64,000 nt of DNA. Origin: Podarcis raffonei. Its lineage: Eukaryota; Chordata; Lepidosauria; Squamata; Lacertidae. The stretch lies in the NCBI RefSeq assembly GCF_027172205.1, contig NC_070613.1:53170001-53234000 (forward strand). The letters are read 5' to 3'. A program made the translations under genes and the position numbers. The notes beneath the pieces were generated by a model, which was given only the letters and a program-made list of their open reading frames with translations, searched no databases and was not told the origin of the DNA. Below are positions 23,210 to 31,189 of the stretch, piece after piece. Position 1 is the stretch's first letter. The number at the start of each line of letters is the position of its first letter.

Positions 23210-25734
23210 CATTGTGTTGGCCATTCTGGTGTAGAAAGAATTCTTTGTTTCCAGATTGGTGGTGATAGGTCTCATTTAGAACGTCAATATATAGTTTGGT
23301 CATATGTGTAACCATCAGATTTAAATGCTTTATAAAATACTGTGGAGAACCTATCTGGGCCCTGGGGTTTGCCTACCTGTAAAAAAAAACAACTCTTCTT
23401 CTATAATCAGCTCTTCCATAAGTTTTGCCTCTGCGTCCCTCAAAGTTGGTGTTGTTATTGTGTCCAGAAATTCTTGTATCTCTTCTGAGTGAAGGGGACG
23501 TGGAAGAGTACAGAGATGAGGAAAAACTCCTTAAATCTTCATAAAATTTTACTAGAAAATACTTTCCCCCATTTTGGTCTTTGTACCAGTTAAAGTTGTT
23601 TTATTTCTCTCTCCCCCCCCCCCCGGTTTGCTAGGAGTTTAGGTGTCTTCCCTCCAAATTCATAAAACTTTTGCTTTAAATATAGTAGTTGTATCATTGC
23701 TTTCTATATTTCTATGGTTTCTAATTCTTTCCATTTTTAAAGTGCCCTTTGTTGGTAGCTGAGTTGAGTTTTATAACTATGGTTTAACAGTATGTGCAAA
23801 CTAGATCTATATCTATGCTTACAATATTATAAAGAACCTTTATTATTGTCTGAGAGTTAGTGACCACAGGGCTTAATACCTGCCATTTAAATCTAGTACC
23901 TTGGCCTAATAAAAGTATCTGCCTATTCGGTGTTTTTTCTTTCTTTATTGCCAACTCCTTTGTTTAGTTTCATGATCAGTTTACATGCTTGGAAACAGTG
24001 AAAGTCAGTTGTATGATGCTATGACATTTTCCTCTCGTTTAGTTCTGTACAGAATAGTGAACGGGGCAAGAAGATTGGAAATGCCATGGTTACAACCAGC
24101 CGGAATGTTGTACAGACAGGAAGAGCTGTAGGTAAGATGCTTCGTAACTGGAAATCAGTATGTGCTGTGACACTTGTATGCTACAAACAGAAACCTTAAC
24201 TTCCACAGCCTGTTTCAAGAATCTTGTTGGTGGTATATATCTCTACCAACAGCACGCAAATGTTGCTACCTTCCATAAATGAAGTACTTCTATGTATGGA
24301 GAAGTGAAACGGGAAACTTCATGCACAACACTTGTAGGACGTGTCATTTGGGGAGGTGAAACTTTATCGCATATTTCTTCAGTGAGGGGTCTTAAAAATA
24401 TGTTTTTGGGTGTGAGGAATTTGTGTTTGGACAACATCTAGCTTGGTAAAAACCACATAAACCAAAGGATTTTAATTTTACCTTCTGAAAATGTCAGGTA
24501 ATGCTAAATAATAAGAAGTAATACAGTGGTACCTCGGGTTAAGTACTTAATTCGTTCCGGAGGTCCATACTTAACCTGAAACTGTTCTTAACCTGAAGCA
24601 CCTCTTTAGCTAATGGGGCCTCCTGCTGCCGCCGTGCCGCCAGAGCACAATTTCTGTCCTCATCCTGAAGCAAAGTTCTTTGCCTGAAGCACTATTTCTG
24701 GGTTAGCAGAGTCTGTAACCTGAAGCGTATGTAACCCGAGGTACCACTGTATATAATTTAATTCAAGTACTTGGCAATCATTTTCAATGATTTCTATACA
24801 ATTTTACACACATCTAACTTACCAAGCAGAACGAAATTATATTAACTTATATTTGGGATTCCCAAGTCATGTTACATCTTTTTAGTACCCCTCATTTTTG
24901 GAATTTGAAAGCTGTAAGATTCCACATGCCTATCATCTCAGCCGTCAAGTTTGCTACTGCAATGAGAAGAGCCACCCCCAGCCTTCCATACTCCTCAGCC
25001 CACTTTCCCCAAACCACCAATTCCAGAGATAGCTATGAGTGTTGCATACTTACACAGACCTATGCAGTGTTCATCCCAAGCTTCGCCAGTCTGAACCAGC
25101 TTTAAAAACATTGTAAGGTAAAGGTAAAGGGACCCCTGACCATTAGGTCCAGTCGTCACCGACTCTGGGGTTGCGGCGCTCATCTTGCTACTAAGCCGCT
25201 TCTGGCGAACCAGAGCAGCACACGGAAATTCCATTTACCTTCCCGCCGGAGCAGTACCTATTTATCTACTTGCACTTTGATGTGCTTTCGAACTGCTAGG
25301 TTGGCTGGAGCAGGGACCAAGCAACGGGAGCTCACCCTGTCGCGGGGATTCGAAGCGCCGACCTTCTGATCGGCAAGTCCTAGGCTCTGTGGTTCAACCC
25401 ACAGCGGCACCCGCGTCCCTTGTAAAAAACATTGTAGAGAATGCCAAAACAAGAGGCTGTTTGAGAAATCTACTTTTTACACATAGATGTAAGTGCCCTT
25501 GCACTACAATCCCATATATACTTTTCAAGTCCTATTAAACTTAATGGGAATTACTTCTAAGTAAGCATGGTGCTATTAATTGCTCTCATCTTAGCCTTAC
25601 CTTTGCCTAACCTTCCCCTCTTTTTCCTATAAAATCCAGGTCAGTCAGTTGGAGGAGCTCTCACGAGTGCAAAATCAGCCATGTCCTCATGGCTTTCTAC
25701 TTTCACCCAGTCAACACAAAGCCTTGGGGAATAA
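1959..25734 (+). CDS. AVL9: AVL9 cell migration-associated protein, 14 coding exons (5'-partial)
   Basis: AVL9 is a DENN-related protein of the Avl9 family, implicated in late secretory/exocytic transport and in epithelial cell migration and polarity. Splicing the 14 exons listed separately gives one open frame of about 575 residues that follows human AVL9 (648 aa, from memory) from about residue 72 to the stop. Visible landmarks are YGVSCYRQIEAKALKVRQ, the helix-rich SPRDLVLQFRHK, a variable acidic/serine linker encoded by the 551-nt exon, GLISGLEEDQYGMPLAVFTK, the conserved block LLSDITIRGFVAGATNILF, and DDVFLDGTGWEGGDEWIRAQ. The C-terminus, rich in Ser, Gly and Ala, ends in SWLSTFTQSTQSLGE. 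All 13 in-window introns are GT-AG and every junction keeps phase. Exons for the first ~70 residues and the promoter lie left of position 1. I see no frameshift or premature stop. The neighbour on the right is KBTBD2, convergent, as in human 7p14.3. Confidence 0.96.
2367..2399. repeat. (GTTT)n microsatellite
   Basis: About eight perfect GTTT units in an AVL9 intron. Confidence 0.9.
2661..3355. mobile_element. hAT-like non-autonomous DNA transposon with GAGAATATTCTC repeats
   Basis: Begins TAGTGATGTGAGG and ends CATCACTA, an imperfect terminal inverted repeat. It is flanked by 8-bp near-duplicates TATGTGGG / TATGTTGG. Copies of the palindrome GAGAATATTCTC sit near both ends. The 8-bp target duplication suggests hAT. 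A (TTTA)n run at 2889-2928 lies inside. Confidence 0.6.
4730..4801 (+). CDS. AVL9: AVL9 in-window exon 2
   Basis: 24 codons, phase 0-0, encoding ALKVRQADITRETVQKSVCV then LSQL. Acceptor TTTTTCAAAG, donor GTAAGA. Confidence 0.95.
5229..5590 (+). mobile_element. Sauria-type tRNA SINE, near full length
   Basis: tRNA-like head with box B GGTTCGAATCCC, a conserved body (AAGTAGATAAATAGGTACC) and a BovB-type tail GAGTCGGTCACGACTGG ending in TTTACC repeats. Mobilised by BovB/RTE machinery (established for Sauria SINEs). Confidence 0.9.
5632..5679. repeat. (GA)n microsatellite
   Basis: 48 bp of uninterrupted GA between two SINEs; it creates low-complexity open frames on both strands. Confidence 0.95.
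5710..6292 (-). mobile_element. CORE-SINE/MIR-like element interrupted by a SINE
   Basis: 5710-5916 and 6254-6292 read, on the minus strand, as a MIR-like CORE-SINE. A plus-strand Sauria SINE (5917-6253) lies between the halves, so the MIR-like copy is older. Confidence 0.55.
5917..6253 (+). mobile_element. Sauria-type SINE, nested in a CORE-SINE
   Basis: Starts TAAACCACAGAGC, slightly 5'-truncated, with the standard body and the tail GGTCAGGGGTCCCTTTACC. Confidence 0.88.
6557..6646 (+). CDS. AVL9: AVL9 in-window exon 3
   Basis: 30 codons, phase 0-0, starting PLYGLLQAKLQLITHAYFEE and ending ISILK. Acceptor TTTCCTTTCAAG, donor GTAAGT. Confidence 0.95.
6981..7345 (+). mobile_element. Sauria-type SINE, subfamily B, with 14-bp target duplication
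   Basis: Full-length from GGGACGCGGGTGGCGC. Perfect flanking duplication TATACTGTATACAT at 6967-6980 and 7346-7359. Shares the diagnostic block TGTCTCCGGACAGCGCTGG and the tail ACTGGCCCGTACGGGCAGGG with the copy at 52.77 kb. Confidence 0.92.
7448..7625 (-). mobile_element. L2 LINE 3' end with (GAT)/(AAT) tail
   Basis: The reverse complement gives the L2 C-terminal/3' UTR signature AGACATCTAAAGGCAGCCC ... GGGGTATAAAT, followed by the ATT-type repeat tail. Same subfamily as 49108-49463 and 53630-54327. Confidence 0.8.
8114..8238. mobile_element. Palindromic hAT-type MITE
   Basis: Begins CAGCCTTTCTTGACC and ends GAGAAAGGCTG, with the internal GGACTCCAACTCC ... GGTCAGGG palindrome typical of squamate hAT MITEs. 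Flanking 8-mers TCCAAGAT / TCCTAGAA are only partly similar. Confidence 0.65.
8591..8657 (+). CDS. AVL9: AVL9 in-window exon 4
   Basis: Encodes ELYEHMNSSLGGSPLEGSQV then YL plus one base of a glycine codon. Acceptor GGCTTTGCAG, donor GTAAGC. Confidence 0.94.
9197..9237 (+). CDS. AVL9: AVL9 in-window exon 5 (41-nt exon)
   Basis: Completes the split glycine and encodes LSPRDLVLQFRHK. Acceptor TACTTTTAG, donor GTATGT. Exons 4 and 5 together give 36 codons. Confidence 0.94.
9444..10434 (+). mobile_element. tRNA-derived SINE split by an L2 insertion
   Basis: 9444-9545 has a tRNA head (GTAGCTCATTGATAGAA ... GCAGAAGGTCCCAGATCC) and body GCTGCCAGTCAGTATTAG; the continuation ACACTGATCTAGATGGAC ... 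GAGGCAGCTTCC is at about 10378-10434. A plus-strand L2 piece sits between. Confidence 0.65.
9565..10374 (+). mobile_element. L2 LINE, 3' part with RT C-terminal region
   Basis: Frames read LGVIFDTSLSMEAQI, then YVGLPLRLTQKLQQVQNAAA, LHWLPVEYRIRFKVLVLTFK and WNGLSQETRALRDLTSFRRA, the standard L2 RT C-terminal motifs, then a 3' UTR ending GGGATATAAATAAAAATTT plus (ATT)n. 5'-truncated and broken by a frame change around 9750. Confidence 0.9.
10475..11345 (-). mobile_element. Old L2-like LINE fragment, RT domain
   Basis: Read on the minus strand, degenerate frames give pieces like LELSVAFSTINHGI (cf. LDLSAAFDTIDH) and LLSFTIGRNHPEAQ. Heavily mutated, hence much older than the neighbouring plus-strand L2. 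Confidence 0.6.
11573..11611 (+). CDS. AVL9: AVL9 in-window exon 6 (39-nt micro-exon)
   Basis: 13 codons, VLILFKLILLEKK, phase 0-0. Acceptor TTTGTTTTAAAG, donor GTAAGA. Recognised only because its product matches AVL9; too short for an ORF scan. Confidence 0.94.
12212..12441. mobile_element. TA-flanked Tc1/mariner-like MITE (variant 2)
   Basis: CAGTCATACCTCGGGTTAC at the left and GCATCCACTG at the right, flanked by TA. The interior is rich in GGTTGCG/CGCAACC inverted motifs. Confidence 0.7.
12557..12823. mobile_element. hAT-type MITE (GGGTAGGCAAAC family)
   Basis: Starts CATGGGTAGGCAAAC, ends GCTAACCTCTG; flanking GATTAATG / GATTAAAT. Same internal sequence as the copy at 58960-59212 (GTGGGGCATAGGAATTCG). 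Confidence 0.75.
13421..13768 (+). mobile_element. Sauria-type SINE
   Basis: 5'-truncated (starts TAAACCACTGAGCC); box B CAGTTCGAATCCC; tail GGTCAGGGGTCC-like followed by TTTACC repeats. Confidence 0.87.
13893..13962 (+). CDS. AVL9: AVL9 in-window exon 7
   Basis: Encodes VLFYISPVNRLVGALMTVLS then LFP plus one base of glycine. Acceptor CTCCCTTTCAG, donor GTAAGT. Confidence 0.94.
14381..14460 (-). mobile_element. CR1 LINE 3' fragment
   Basis: AGAATCGTAGAATCATCTAG then TCCAACCCCCTGCC: the CR1 3' UTR in reverse orientation. Confidence 0.65.
14555..15105 (+). CDS. AVL9: AVL9 in-window exon 8 (large variable-linker exon)
   Basis: 551 nt. Opens with (G)MIEHGLTDCSQYRPRKS, then a low-conservation acidic/Ser/Thr linker with the conserved island SSESDWETLDP, and closes with GLEEDQYGMPLAVFTK. 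The reading frame runs on past the donor GTAACC to a stop at 15273; that tail is intronic read-through. Confidence 0.95.
15488..15690 (+). mobile_element. tRNA-derived SINE (GTAAGGCAGCTTCC family)
   Basis: Head GGAGAACTGCTTTGCATGCA, box-B-like GGTTCAGTCCC, body AGATGGGCTGTTGGTCAGAC, end TATAAGGCAGCTTCCTATTC. Confidence 0.75.
16141..16355 (+). mobile_element. TA-flanked Tc1/mariner-like MITE, family 1
   Basis: CAGTGGTACCTCGGGTTAC at the left and AGAGGTACCACTG at the right, TA on both sides; interior TAACCCAGAAATAATACCTC and GGAGGCCCCATTAGCTAAAG. Confidence 0.85.
17844..17978 (+). CDS. AVL9: AVL9 in-window exon 9
   Basis: 45 codons, phase 0-0: GYLCLPYMALQQHHLLSDIT and on to KHLSDAIVE. Acceptor TTCTCTGTTTCAG, donor GTATGA. 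One of the most conserved parts of the family. Confidence 0.96.
18236..18298. repeat. (GAA)n microsatellite
   Basis: About 20 GAA units forming the tail of the minus-strand CORE-SINE beside it. Confidence 0.95.
18299..18531 (-). mobile_element. MIR-like CORE-SINE
   Basis: The minus strand reads a tRNA-like head (GTGGTTAAGAGCGGTAG), core CTGGGTGACCTTGGGCTAGT and end GGGATATCAAATCCAAACTC, with the (GAA)n/(TTC)n tail. Confidence 0.8.
18902..19136 (+). mobile_element. MIR-like CORE-SINE, second copy
   Basis: Same family as 18299-18531 in opposite orientation, 370 bp away: CTGGGTGACCCTGGGCTAGT core and GGGATATCAAATCCAAACTC end. The pair forms an inverted repeat. Confidence 0.8.
19308..19527 (+). 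CDS. AVL9: AVL9 in-window exon 10
   Basis: Encodes IEEALVQVHDPELRKVLNPT ... DDVFLDGTGWEGGDEWIR ... HALLAATLQP plus one base. Acceptor TTTTTCTCAACAG, donor GTAAAC. Confidence 0.96.
20425..20560. mobile_element. Palindromic hAT MITE with perfect 8-bp target duplication
   Basis: CAGGGATGGCCAAACTTGGC at the left, GCCAAGTTTGGCCATCACTG at the right, an almost full-length palindrome; flanked by TCATAGAC at 20417-20424 and 20561-20568. Confidence 0.92.
20854..20971 (+). CDS. AVL9: AVL9 in-window exon 11
   Basis: Encodes DSEKILSDFGTTFVAAWKNT then HNYRVWNSNKHPALAEVNP plus two bases. Acceptor TTTTATTCATCAG, donor GTAAGA. Confidence 0.95.
21362..22150. mobile_element. Long hairpin-rich TA-flanked MITE (Tc1/mariner-like)
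   Basis: CAGTGGTGCCTCGCAAGACG at the left and CGTCTTGTGAGGCACCACTG at the right, flanked by TA. The interior holds nested GC-rich palindromes in which GGCGGGCGGCAGC / GCTGCCGCCCGCC and CCGGGACAGC..GCTGTCCCGG units recur. Open frames of 104-144 codons here are artefacts. Confidence 0.85.
22692..22745 (+). CDS. AVL9: AVL9 in-window exon 12 (54 nt)
   Basis: Encodes (S)HPFQGQYSVSDVKLRLS plus two bases of His. Acceptor CACTTTTCAG, donor GTAAGT. Confidence 0.94.
23159..23208. repeat. (TA)n microsatellite
   Basis: About 50 bp of uninterrupted TA. Confidence 0.95.
24043..24131 (+). CDS. AVL9: AVL9 in-window exon 13
   Basis: Encodes (H)SVQNSERGKKIGNAMVTT then SRNVVQTGRAV plus one base of glycine. 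Acceptor CTCTCGTTTAG, donor GTAAGA. Confidence 0.95.
24524..24749 (-). mobile_element. TA-flanked Tc1/mariner-like MITE, family 1
   Basis: CAGTGGTACCTCGGGTTAAG ... CCCGAGGTACCACTG with TA on each side; inverted relative to the copy at 16141. Confidence 0.88.
25116..25421 (-). mobile_element. Sauria-type SINE, minus orientation, internally deleted
   Basis: Begins with the reversed tail AAGGTAAAGGTAAAGGGACC and ends GCACCCGCGTCCCTT. Flanked by AAAAACATTGTA on both sides (about 25104-25115 and 25424-25435). Confidence 0.9.
25640..25734 (+). CDS. AVL9: AVL9 terminal coding exon 14
   Basis: Encodes (G)QSVGGALTSAKSAMSSWLS then TFTQSTQSLGE and stop TAA. Acceptor TAAAATCCAG. The open frame 25649-25912 in another frame is a shadow of this exon and the UTR. 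Confidence 0.95.
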
Positions 25735-28541
25735 CTGTTCTGCAGCGGACCAAGCCCTTACATTCATTTTAAGAGACCTGTGGTTTTGCTTTAAAAAACA
25801 CACCCATGAATTCAAGCAGCATGAGGATGAAGGAATGGCCTTTAAAGCTGCATCGCAGGATGTCATTGCAGTTTGCATTAATGCCTCTTTTAAAAAATCT
25901 GAGCCTTTGTAACAACAGTAGCATACAGGTCTTGTTGTAAGACGGGCTTTATTTTTCAATGTGTGCTGTTCTTTGGATGTTGATAATGATTTATGTAAAT
26001 TTTGTTGTATTAACTCCAGCTGTCTAGACTTTTTCTTGGAAAAAAGAAAGAGTGGGGCTGACTAGGTTTGGAACAGAAAACTGACCGCTCACTTCTGCCC
26101 TCCCATACCAAATGCAGAAGATCTTTTCATTTCAGTGGAACCAACTTGTGCAAAGGATTGCAGCCTCATGTTGCAACCTTTTGCACCTGTGGGTGGAACG
26201 AAGTGAAACAAATACAGATTAAATGAGACGTTCACACCCAGTTTAACACTTAGAACGCCTAAATGACAGCTGATCTGAACAGCTGTTGGCAGTTTTGCAC
26301 CAGCTCATTTCAACTTTCAGAAATCTAGCTGCTAGCACTTAGGTTTAAAAAAGTTTGTTTTTAAAGGTCATGGATAAAATGGAAGTAAGATAGTTCTAAT
26401 ACTGACTAAAATACACAGGCTTACCATATTTTTGTTACCTCTTTGGAATTAACACCCAAGATACCTCTTAGCAGAAAAACAACTCTTGCTCAGTAACTGC
26501 AATTTCCTTGTTTTCAAGTTGTGTATGTGAATTGAGCTTTCATCTTTCACGTTCCCATTTGCTTGTGGTGCATCCAGCAGTGGCTGTTCAAAAACTTTCA
26601 CTAGTGAATACCTATAACCAAATACCTACCTCTCTGGCACAGTTAAGACTCCAAATGCAAGAGTCGGAAGTGCTTTTCCCCTTTCCTAGCTGCTTTTAGG
26701 GTTTTCTAATTTAATGTGTAGGTTAGCAGACATTTGAAATATGACTGTAACGAGATATTACTTGGCTTTCTGCCAGCGATAGTTTTATGGATTGCAATAT
26801 AGGCAGCCGTGAGATTGCCTTGGACTTTAAGTAAAGTAATTCATCTTAGTGTAGGACATTACAATATGAATGATTTACCAAAATACAGAATTCCAGGGCT
26901 TCCCTTAGATCATATTTTTGCTTACAGTTCAAGTCTCCTCCCCTTTCCTTCTTGGTTTTCTTCTCCAAACTGCAATGATTGAAATGAATGTGGAGTATAA
27001 AGTGTTAATTCAGGTGTATTGTAGCTAGGCTGCTTTACTTCATATCCTTTTAGGGAGCGGAATATTTATTAATGATGTAACATTCTGCACCAAAGTTGTC
27101 ACAGCATACCCCAACCAGAATTCCTGTATTCTGGCCACATCTCAAAAAACCCAGTTTTCAGAGACGGCTATGGTTGCCATTTTTCATATATTTTCATATA
27201 TAAGCAGTTTGGGTTATTTCACCCAACTTTCCTGTAGATTAACTTCCCAAGAGAGAAGCATGTATACCACTGTGTGCAGCTGTTTTCACACCTGTTCCAC
27301 ATACGCATTATGAAAATTAATGACCAATTGTGGACTGCAACCAGTACACAGGTGCAGTTTTCACACACCTGTGTATTTTTCATAGGTGCTGTACAAGGGA
27401 GGTTGTTATGAAGTGGCAGGTGCCCTGCTATAATCCATGTATATAATACTGTTTGCAAGACACATCTTATGCTTTCAAGCTTACTCAGATATCTGAAATA
27501 ATATAGCCAGCATAAAAAACCCTTGTATGTTTTCTTCCACACTACTTTTCTCAAATGAATGAGCCCATAAATTAGAGTTATAGTTTTCTAACCACAGAAG
27601 TTGACTGTGCTCCTAAAGAAAACATTTTACAAGGATGCTGTGGCTTGGAGATTTTACCCTTTTATTGAAACTACAGAACTAGGCACACCATGAGTGTCAT
27701 TACACTGCAGGCAAGCTGATACAGCTTGTAAACGGACTTTTTTTCTTGGGAGTTCCTTGGTTGGAATTGTTACATACAGTTGTTGGTTTTCATCCTTCCC
27801 TAAAGGGAGCACAAATTAGGAGGCATCTGACTAACACCTTTTGCCAATTAATCCACAGGCACCATAATGAGGGATCAGCAAAATCCTTAGGGACAAGATG
27901 GTATGAAAAGCTGGTGATTCTTTTAAAATGTCTTCTTTTCTTTGGCAATTGCTCGTAGTACATGGCAATACGCTGTATAAGTGTTTATAGTAGCCATCAT
28001 CTTGGAGTGACCAATTTATATTTATAATTTTGCTACAGGGAAAAATTTGGCAGTAGTTAATTGTACAAGTCAAATGCAGGAATAAACTGTAAAACCTATT
28101 GAAAATGATTACTGTGTGTACTGCAGTAGTTACAATCACATAATCTGGATTCAGCAGGTAGTCGTAATATACACTGAAAAAACCGGCATAAGCACATAGT
28201 GTATTACAAATGTGTGGGGTCACGTACATATCTTTGCAAAAGGGTATTGAAAGACTAGATTAGATGGAGGTCTGTAAGGGGAAATAATTCAAATTTAATA
28301 TGAATAGCATTTGTTTTCTAGCCACTCATTTCAGTTCTGAGGTTTGAGGTTTAATTTATTCTGGAAAACGTAAAAAGCAGTGCTGCTTGTATTATTGAAA
28401 CTTCACATGTAGCACATTGAAGCACTCTTGCTTGAAGCACTTCACATCAAGAAAGCACCAGCTAAAATGCAAGCACTGTCATTTACTCTAGTATTGTAGT
28501 GACAATTCTAGTGACTTAAGCCTTGCTGTTCCTGTATTGCA

Positions 28542-28664
28542 GAGGTAGTCAATGTGGTACCCTCCAGATGTTGTTGGATTCACATTAGTATCAGCCAGCA
28601 TGGCTAGTAGGAATGGTTATGAGCTCAGTATCATCTAGGGCACACTCAGTGGCTACCCCTATTT
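28542..28664. mobile_element. Degraded hAT-type MITE in AVL9 3' UTR
   Basis: CAGAGGTAGTCAATGTGG ... CCTCCAGATGTTGTTGGA ... AGTGGCTACCCCTA, an eroded palindromic MITE of the GGTAGCC family. Confidence 0.5.
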
Positions 28665-29498
28665 TCAGTTACATTCTTTAAGGGCTGGTTAGTACCGCAT
28701 GCAAATTCTACCCGTAATAGGGCACACGATGTTGATGTGATCTAAAGCCAAATTAAGAACATGAAGTGCTTCAAATTCAAATAATACATGTGCTGTTCTA
28801 TAGAAAATGGCAAGAGGATGTTAAAGTAAAATATAAAAAATACCCTTCCAAATGTAAAAGCATTGCCCAGCCCAAAGGAACACCCCCACCCCAAGTTCTA
28901 TCTAACAGTATGAGCTTAATACTTGCTCCACAAGCAAGTAAATGTTCAGCATGCAACACCTTGACTGGTGCCAACATACTGCATAGTACAGTGCTTTATG
29001 GCTACTGAAAGAGTATTATGCTGGTGTTTGAACATTTTGTCCCACACAAGTGTTTAGAATCAGGCCGCTAACTTGGTATTTTGTAAGGCTGTTTTATGTG
29101 CTGGTGCTCCCTATTACAAACGTATATATTTGCATCATGCACAGTAGAGAAACTGATTTTTATATTTTTTTAAATGTTACAAGTATTTGGAAATGTGTAT
29201 CATATTACAGTATGAAATAGACTAGAAATACCTCTATTCCAGTTTCTATACCACTTAACAAATTAATATCAATCATTCAAGGCTGGTTTTGAGACATAAA
29301 CCTGAAATCGGTTATCTAATCATGGTTTAAGTGAAATGAAACCTAAGTTTATTTCCATATGGTTTTTACTGCTACCAGCCTGTTGGAAGAGGAGGGTTGG
29401 TAAATATTAGGTATTTCATCTCTCATCAATGTGTAAAAAATAGGTTACTATGTTCAAAAGACTATTAATGCTTCTGCTGTATATTTTGTTCTAAAGAA

Positions 29499-29504
29499 AA
29501 TAAA
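29499..29504 (+). terminator. Candidate AVL9 poly(A) signal AATAAA
   Basis: AATAAA followed within about 10-25 nt by a GT-rich stretch (GATTGTTCTTGTTTTGCTTG); the strongest such pair downstream of the AVL9 stop. Confidence 0.55.
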
Positions 29505-30168
29505 GATTGTTCTTGTTTTGCTTGAATGTAACTTGTTTGGCACAAGGGTTTACTTGCAGTTTGAATTGCAAAAGCTTGAGACCTGCTCTCTCTCACAACC
29601 TAGACAGGGGAAGAGAAATAGAGGCAAGAAACACTAACAAGTGTGAACAGCCCCCCCCCCCCATTGCCAGCTATATCAGACTAATTTTGGTGGTTTAAAA
29701 ATGGGTATTTGTGTTTTAACTCTTTTCCACTCATGACTTTCTCATACCGGTTTGTTTTCAAGAGTGTGGTTAAATTATCTGCCTCATGCAAATCAGCAGT
29801 AGTTTTTAATTATATAGCCCTGATTTTCACCTGCTGCAGTCAAAATTACATCTGACATTCTAAATGCCAAATATGAATCCATAATGTCGTCTTCTCCTTG
29901 TTAAAGTTGCCCAAGACATTCAGTTGACACTGAGCAAAATCTCAAGGAAACTGATCCATTCTAGACCACAGGTTAGGTGCACTGATATTACAGGAATAAA
30001 ATTATCTTCATAAAAAATACAAACCAGTTATTTGTTTATCTTCACAAACTTGCAATCAATGTGATAATAATTTCCTCCAGTATTTCTTTCCTATACTATT
30101 GGCTATTTAGTATTAGTTACAAATTTCTGAATAATATTTCCTCCTGTTCTGTTAGAAGGTCAGATTTA

Positions 30169-30394
30169 CAGTGGTACCTTGGAAGTCAAGCGGAATCCAT
30201 TTCGGAAGTCCATTCGACTTCCAAAACGTTCGGAAACCAAGGCGTGGCTTCCGATTGGCTGCAGCTCCTGCAGCCAGTGGAACGTTTAGGTTCCAAAGAA
30301 AGTTTGCAAACCAGAACACTCACTTCCAGGTTTGCGGCATTCGGAAGCCACAATGTTCCGACTCGCAAGGCCTTCGGGATCCAAGGTATGACTG
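30169..30394. mobile_element. TA-flanked Tc1/mariner-like MITE (variant 3)
   Basis: CAGTGGTACCTTGGAAGTCA at the left and GATCCAAGGTATGACTG at the right, TA on both sides; interior GGAAGTCCATTCGACTTCC and AACGTTCGGAAACC motifs. Confidence 0.75.
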
Positions 30395-30550
30395 TATTCA
30401 ACTTAAGTTTAGAAGCAAAGCCAACCTTAACAAGTTGGAAGTGGGTTTTTTTTAATAGGTTCAATTTTTTTTAACCAAAAACAATTGGCAGAAAAGTGCT
30501 GGACAAGAATCTTTCAGCCACTGAAAAGAACTATGCAAGTTTTAACAGTG

Positions 30551-30886
30551 GCCTGCTTCACACGTCATGCTAAGCCAAACCATAGCTTAGGGAGATGATT
30601 GTGACCACTTCACTCCTCACCAGCTGTTTTGTGCCATGTTCAGCCAAGCTATGGTTTGTCTTAGCATGCTATCCAAACCTGGGCTTGTGGTTTGTTGTGG
30701 ACAAAAGGTAATCAAGAACAAACCTTGCTTACAGTTCATGGTTACATCTGGAGTTAAACCAAGGTTTGTTCTTGGTCTCAGAACGGCACAGCAGCAATGC
30801 AATGAGTGAGGCAGGCAGCATCTCCCTGGAAGACCGCACACTCACATGTAGCCACTGTTTGGCTTAGCACGACGTGTGAACCAGCT
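30551..30886. mobile_element. MITE with TTCACACGTCATGCTAAGCC inverted ends
   Basis: Left TTCACACGTCATGCTAAGCC and right GGCTTAGCACGACGTGTGAA are inverted copies. Related AACCATGGTTTAGCNT fragments occur near 2500, 4160 and 22900. Superfamily not determined. Confidence 0.65.
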
Positions 30887-31189
30887 ATCAGAAAGCATGC
30901 ATTTTAAATACAATTTTCAGCATCTTGCCTATGATTCCAAAGTGTAGTGAGTGCACTGTACAGCATCATCTGCCCCCTCTACACCTTGTGGCCCTCGGAG
31001 GAAAACAAACTTGTATACTGTAACTTACCTCTCTGGAATATTTCAGAACACGAGGACTTGCACTTCCTGTTGCTCCTAATTTTCTGAGCCACCCAGTAAC
31101 AGAATATTTTTTGGCATTAAGAGTTTGAGGAAATATTTTTTTGACATTAGTTTGAGAGAATATACTGTCTTGCAGAAAACGCGGGAAAC

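Larger units (their letters stand above)
25735..29520 (+). other. AVL9: AVL9 3' untranslated region (inferred)
   Basis: About 3.8 kb between the AVL9 stop and an AATAAA at 29499-29504, which is followed by a GT/T-rich downstream element. It is AT-rich and nearly free of recent transposons apart from a degraded hAT-type fragment near 28.55 kb, fitting a long vertebrate 3' UTR. An earlier AATAAA at 28081-28086 could give a shorter form. The extent is inferred. Confidence 0.6.
29521..31189. other. AVL9-KBTBD2 intergenic interval (convergent)
   Basis: Contains two MITEs (30169-30394, 30551-30886); otherwise AT-rich, no coding potential seen. Confidence 0.6.

Noticed and set aside
25480-25580. 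Repeated AAGTAAGC / ATTGA / ATGGG pieces (also near 4230 and 44420)
   Set aside because: They look like an old interspersed repeat, but too short and eroded to classify, so not listed as an element.
27219-28229. Minus-strand frames of 111 and 132 codons
   Set aside because: Lie in the AVL9 3' UTR, composition random, no start context or domain.
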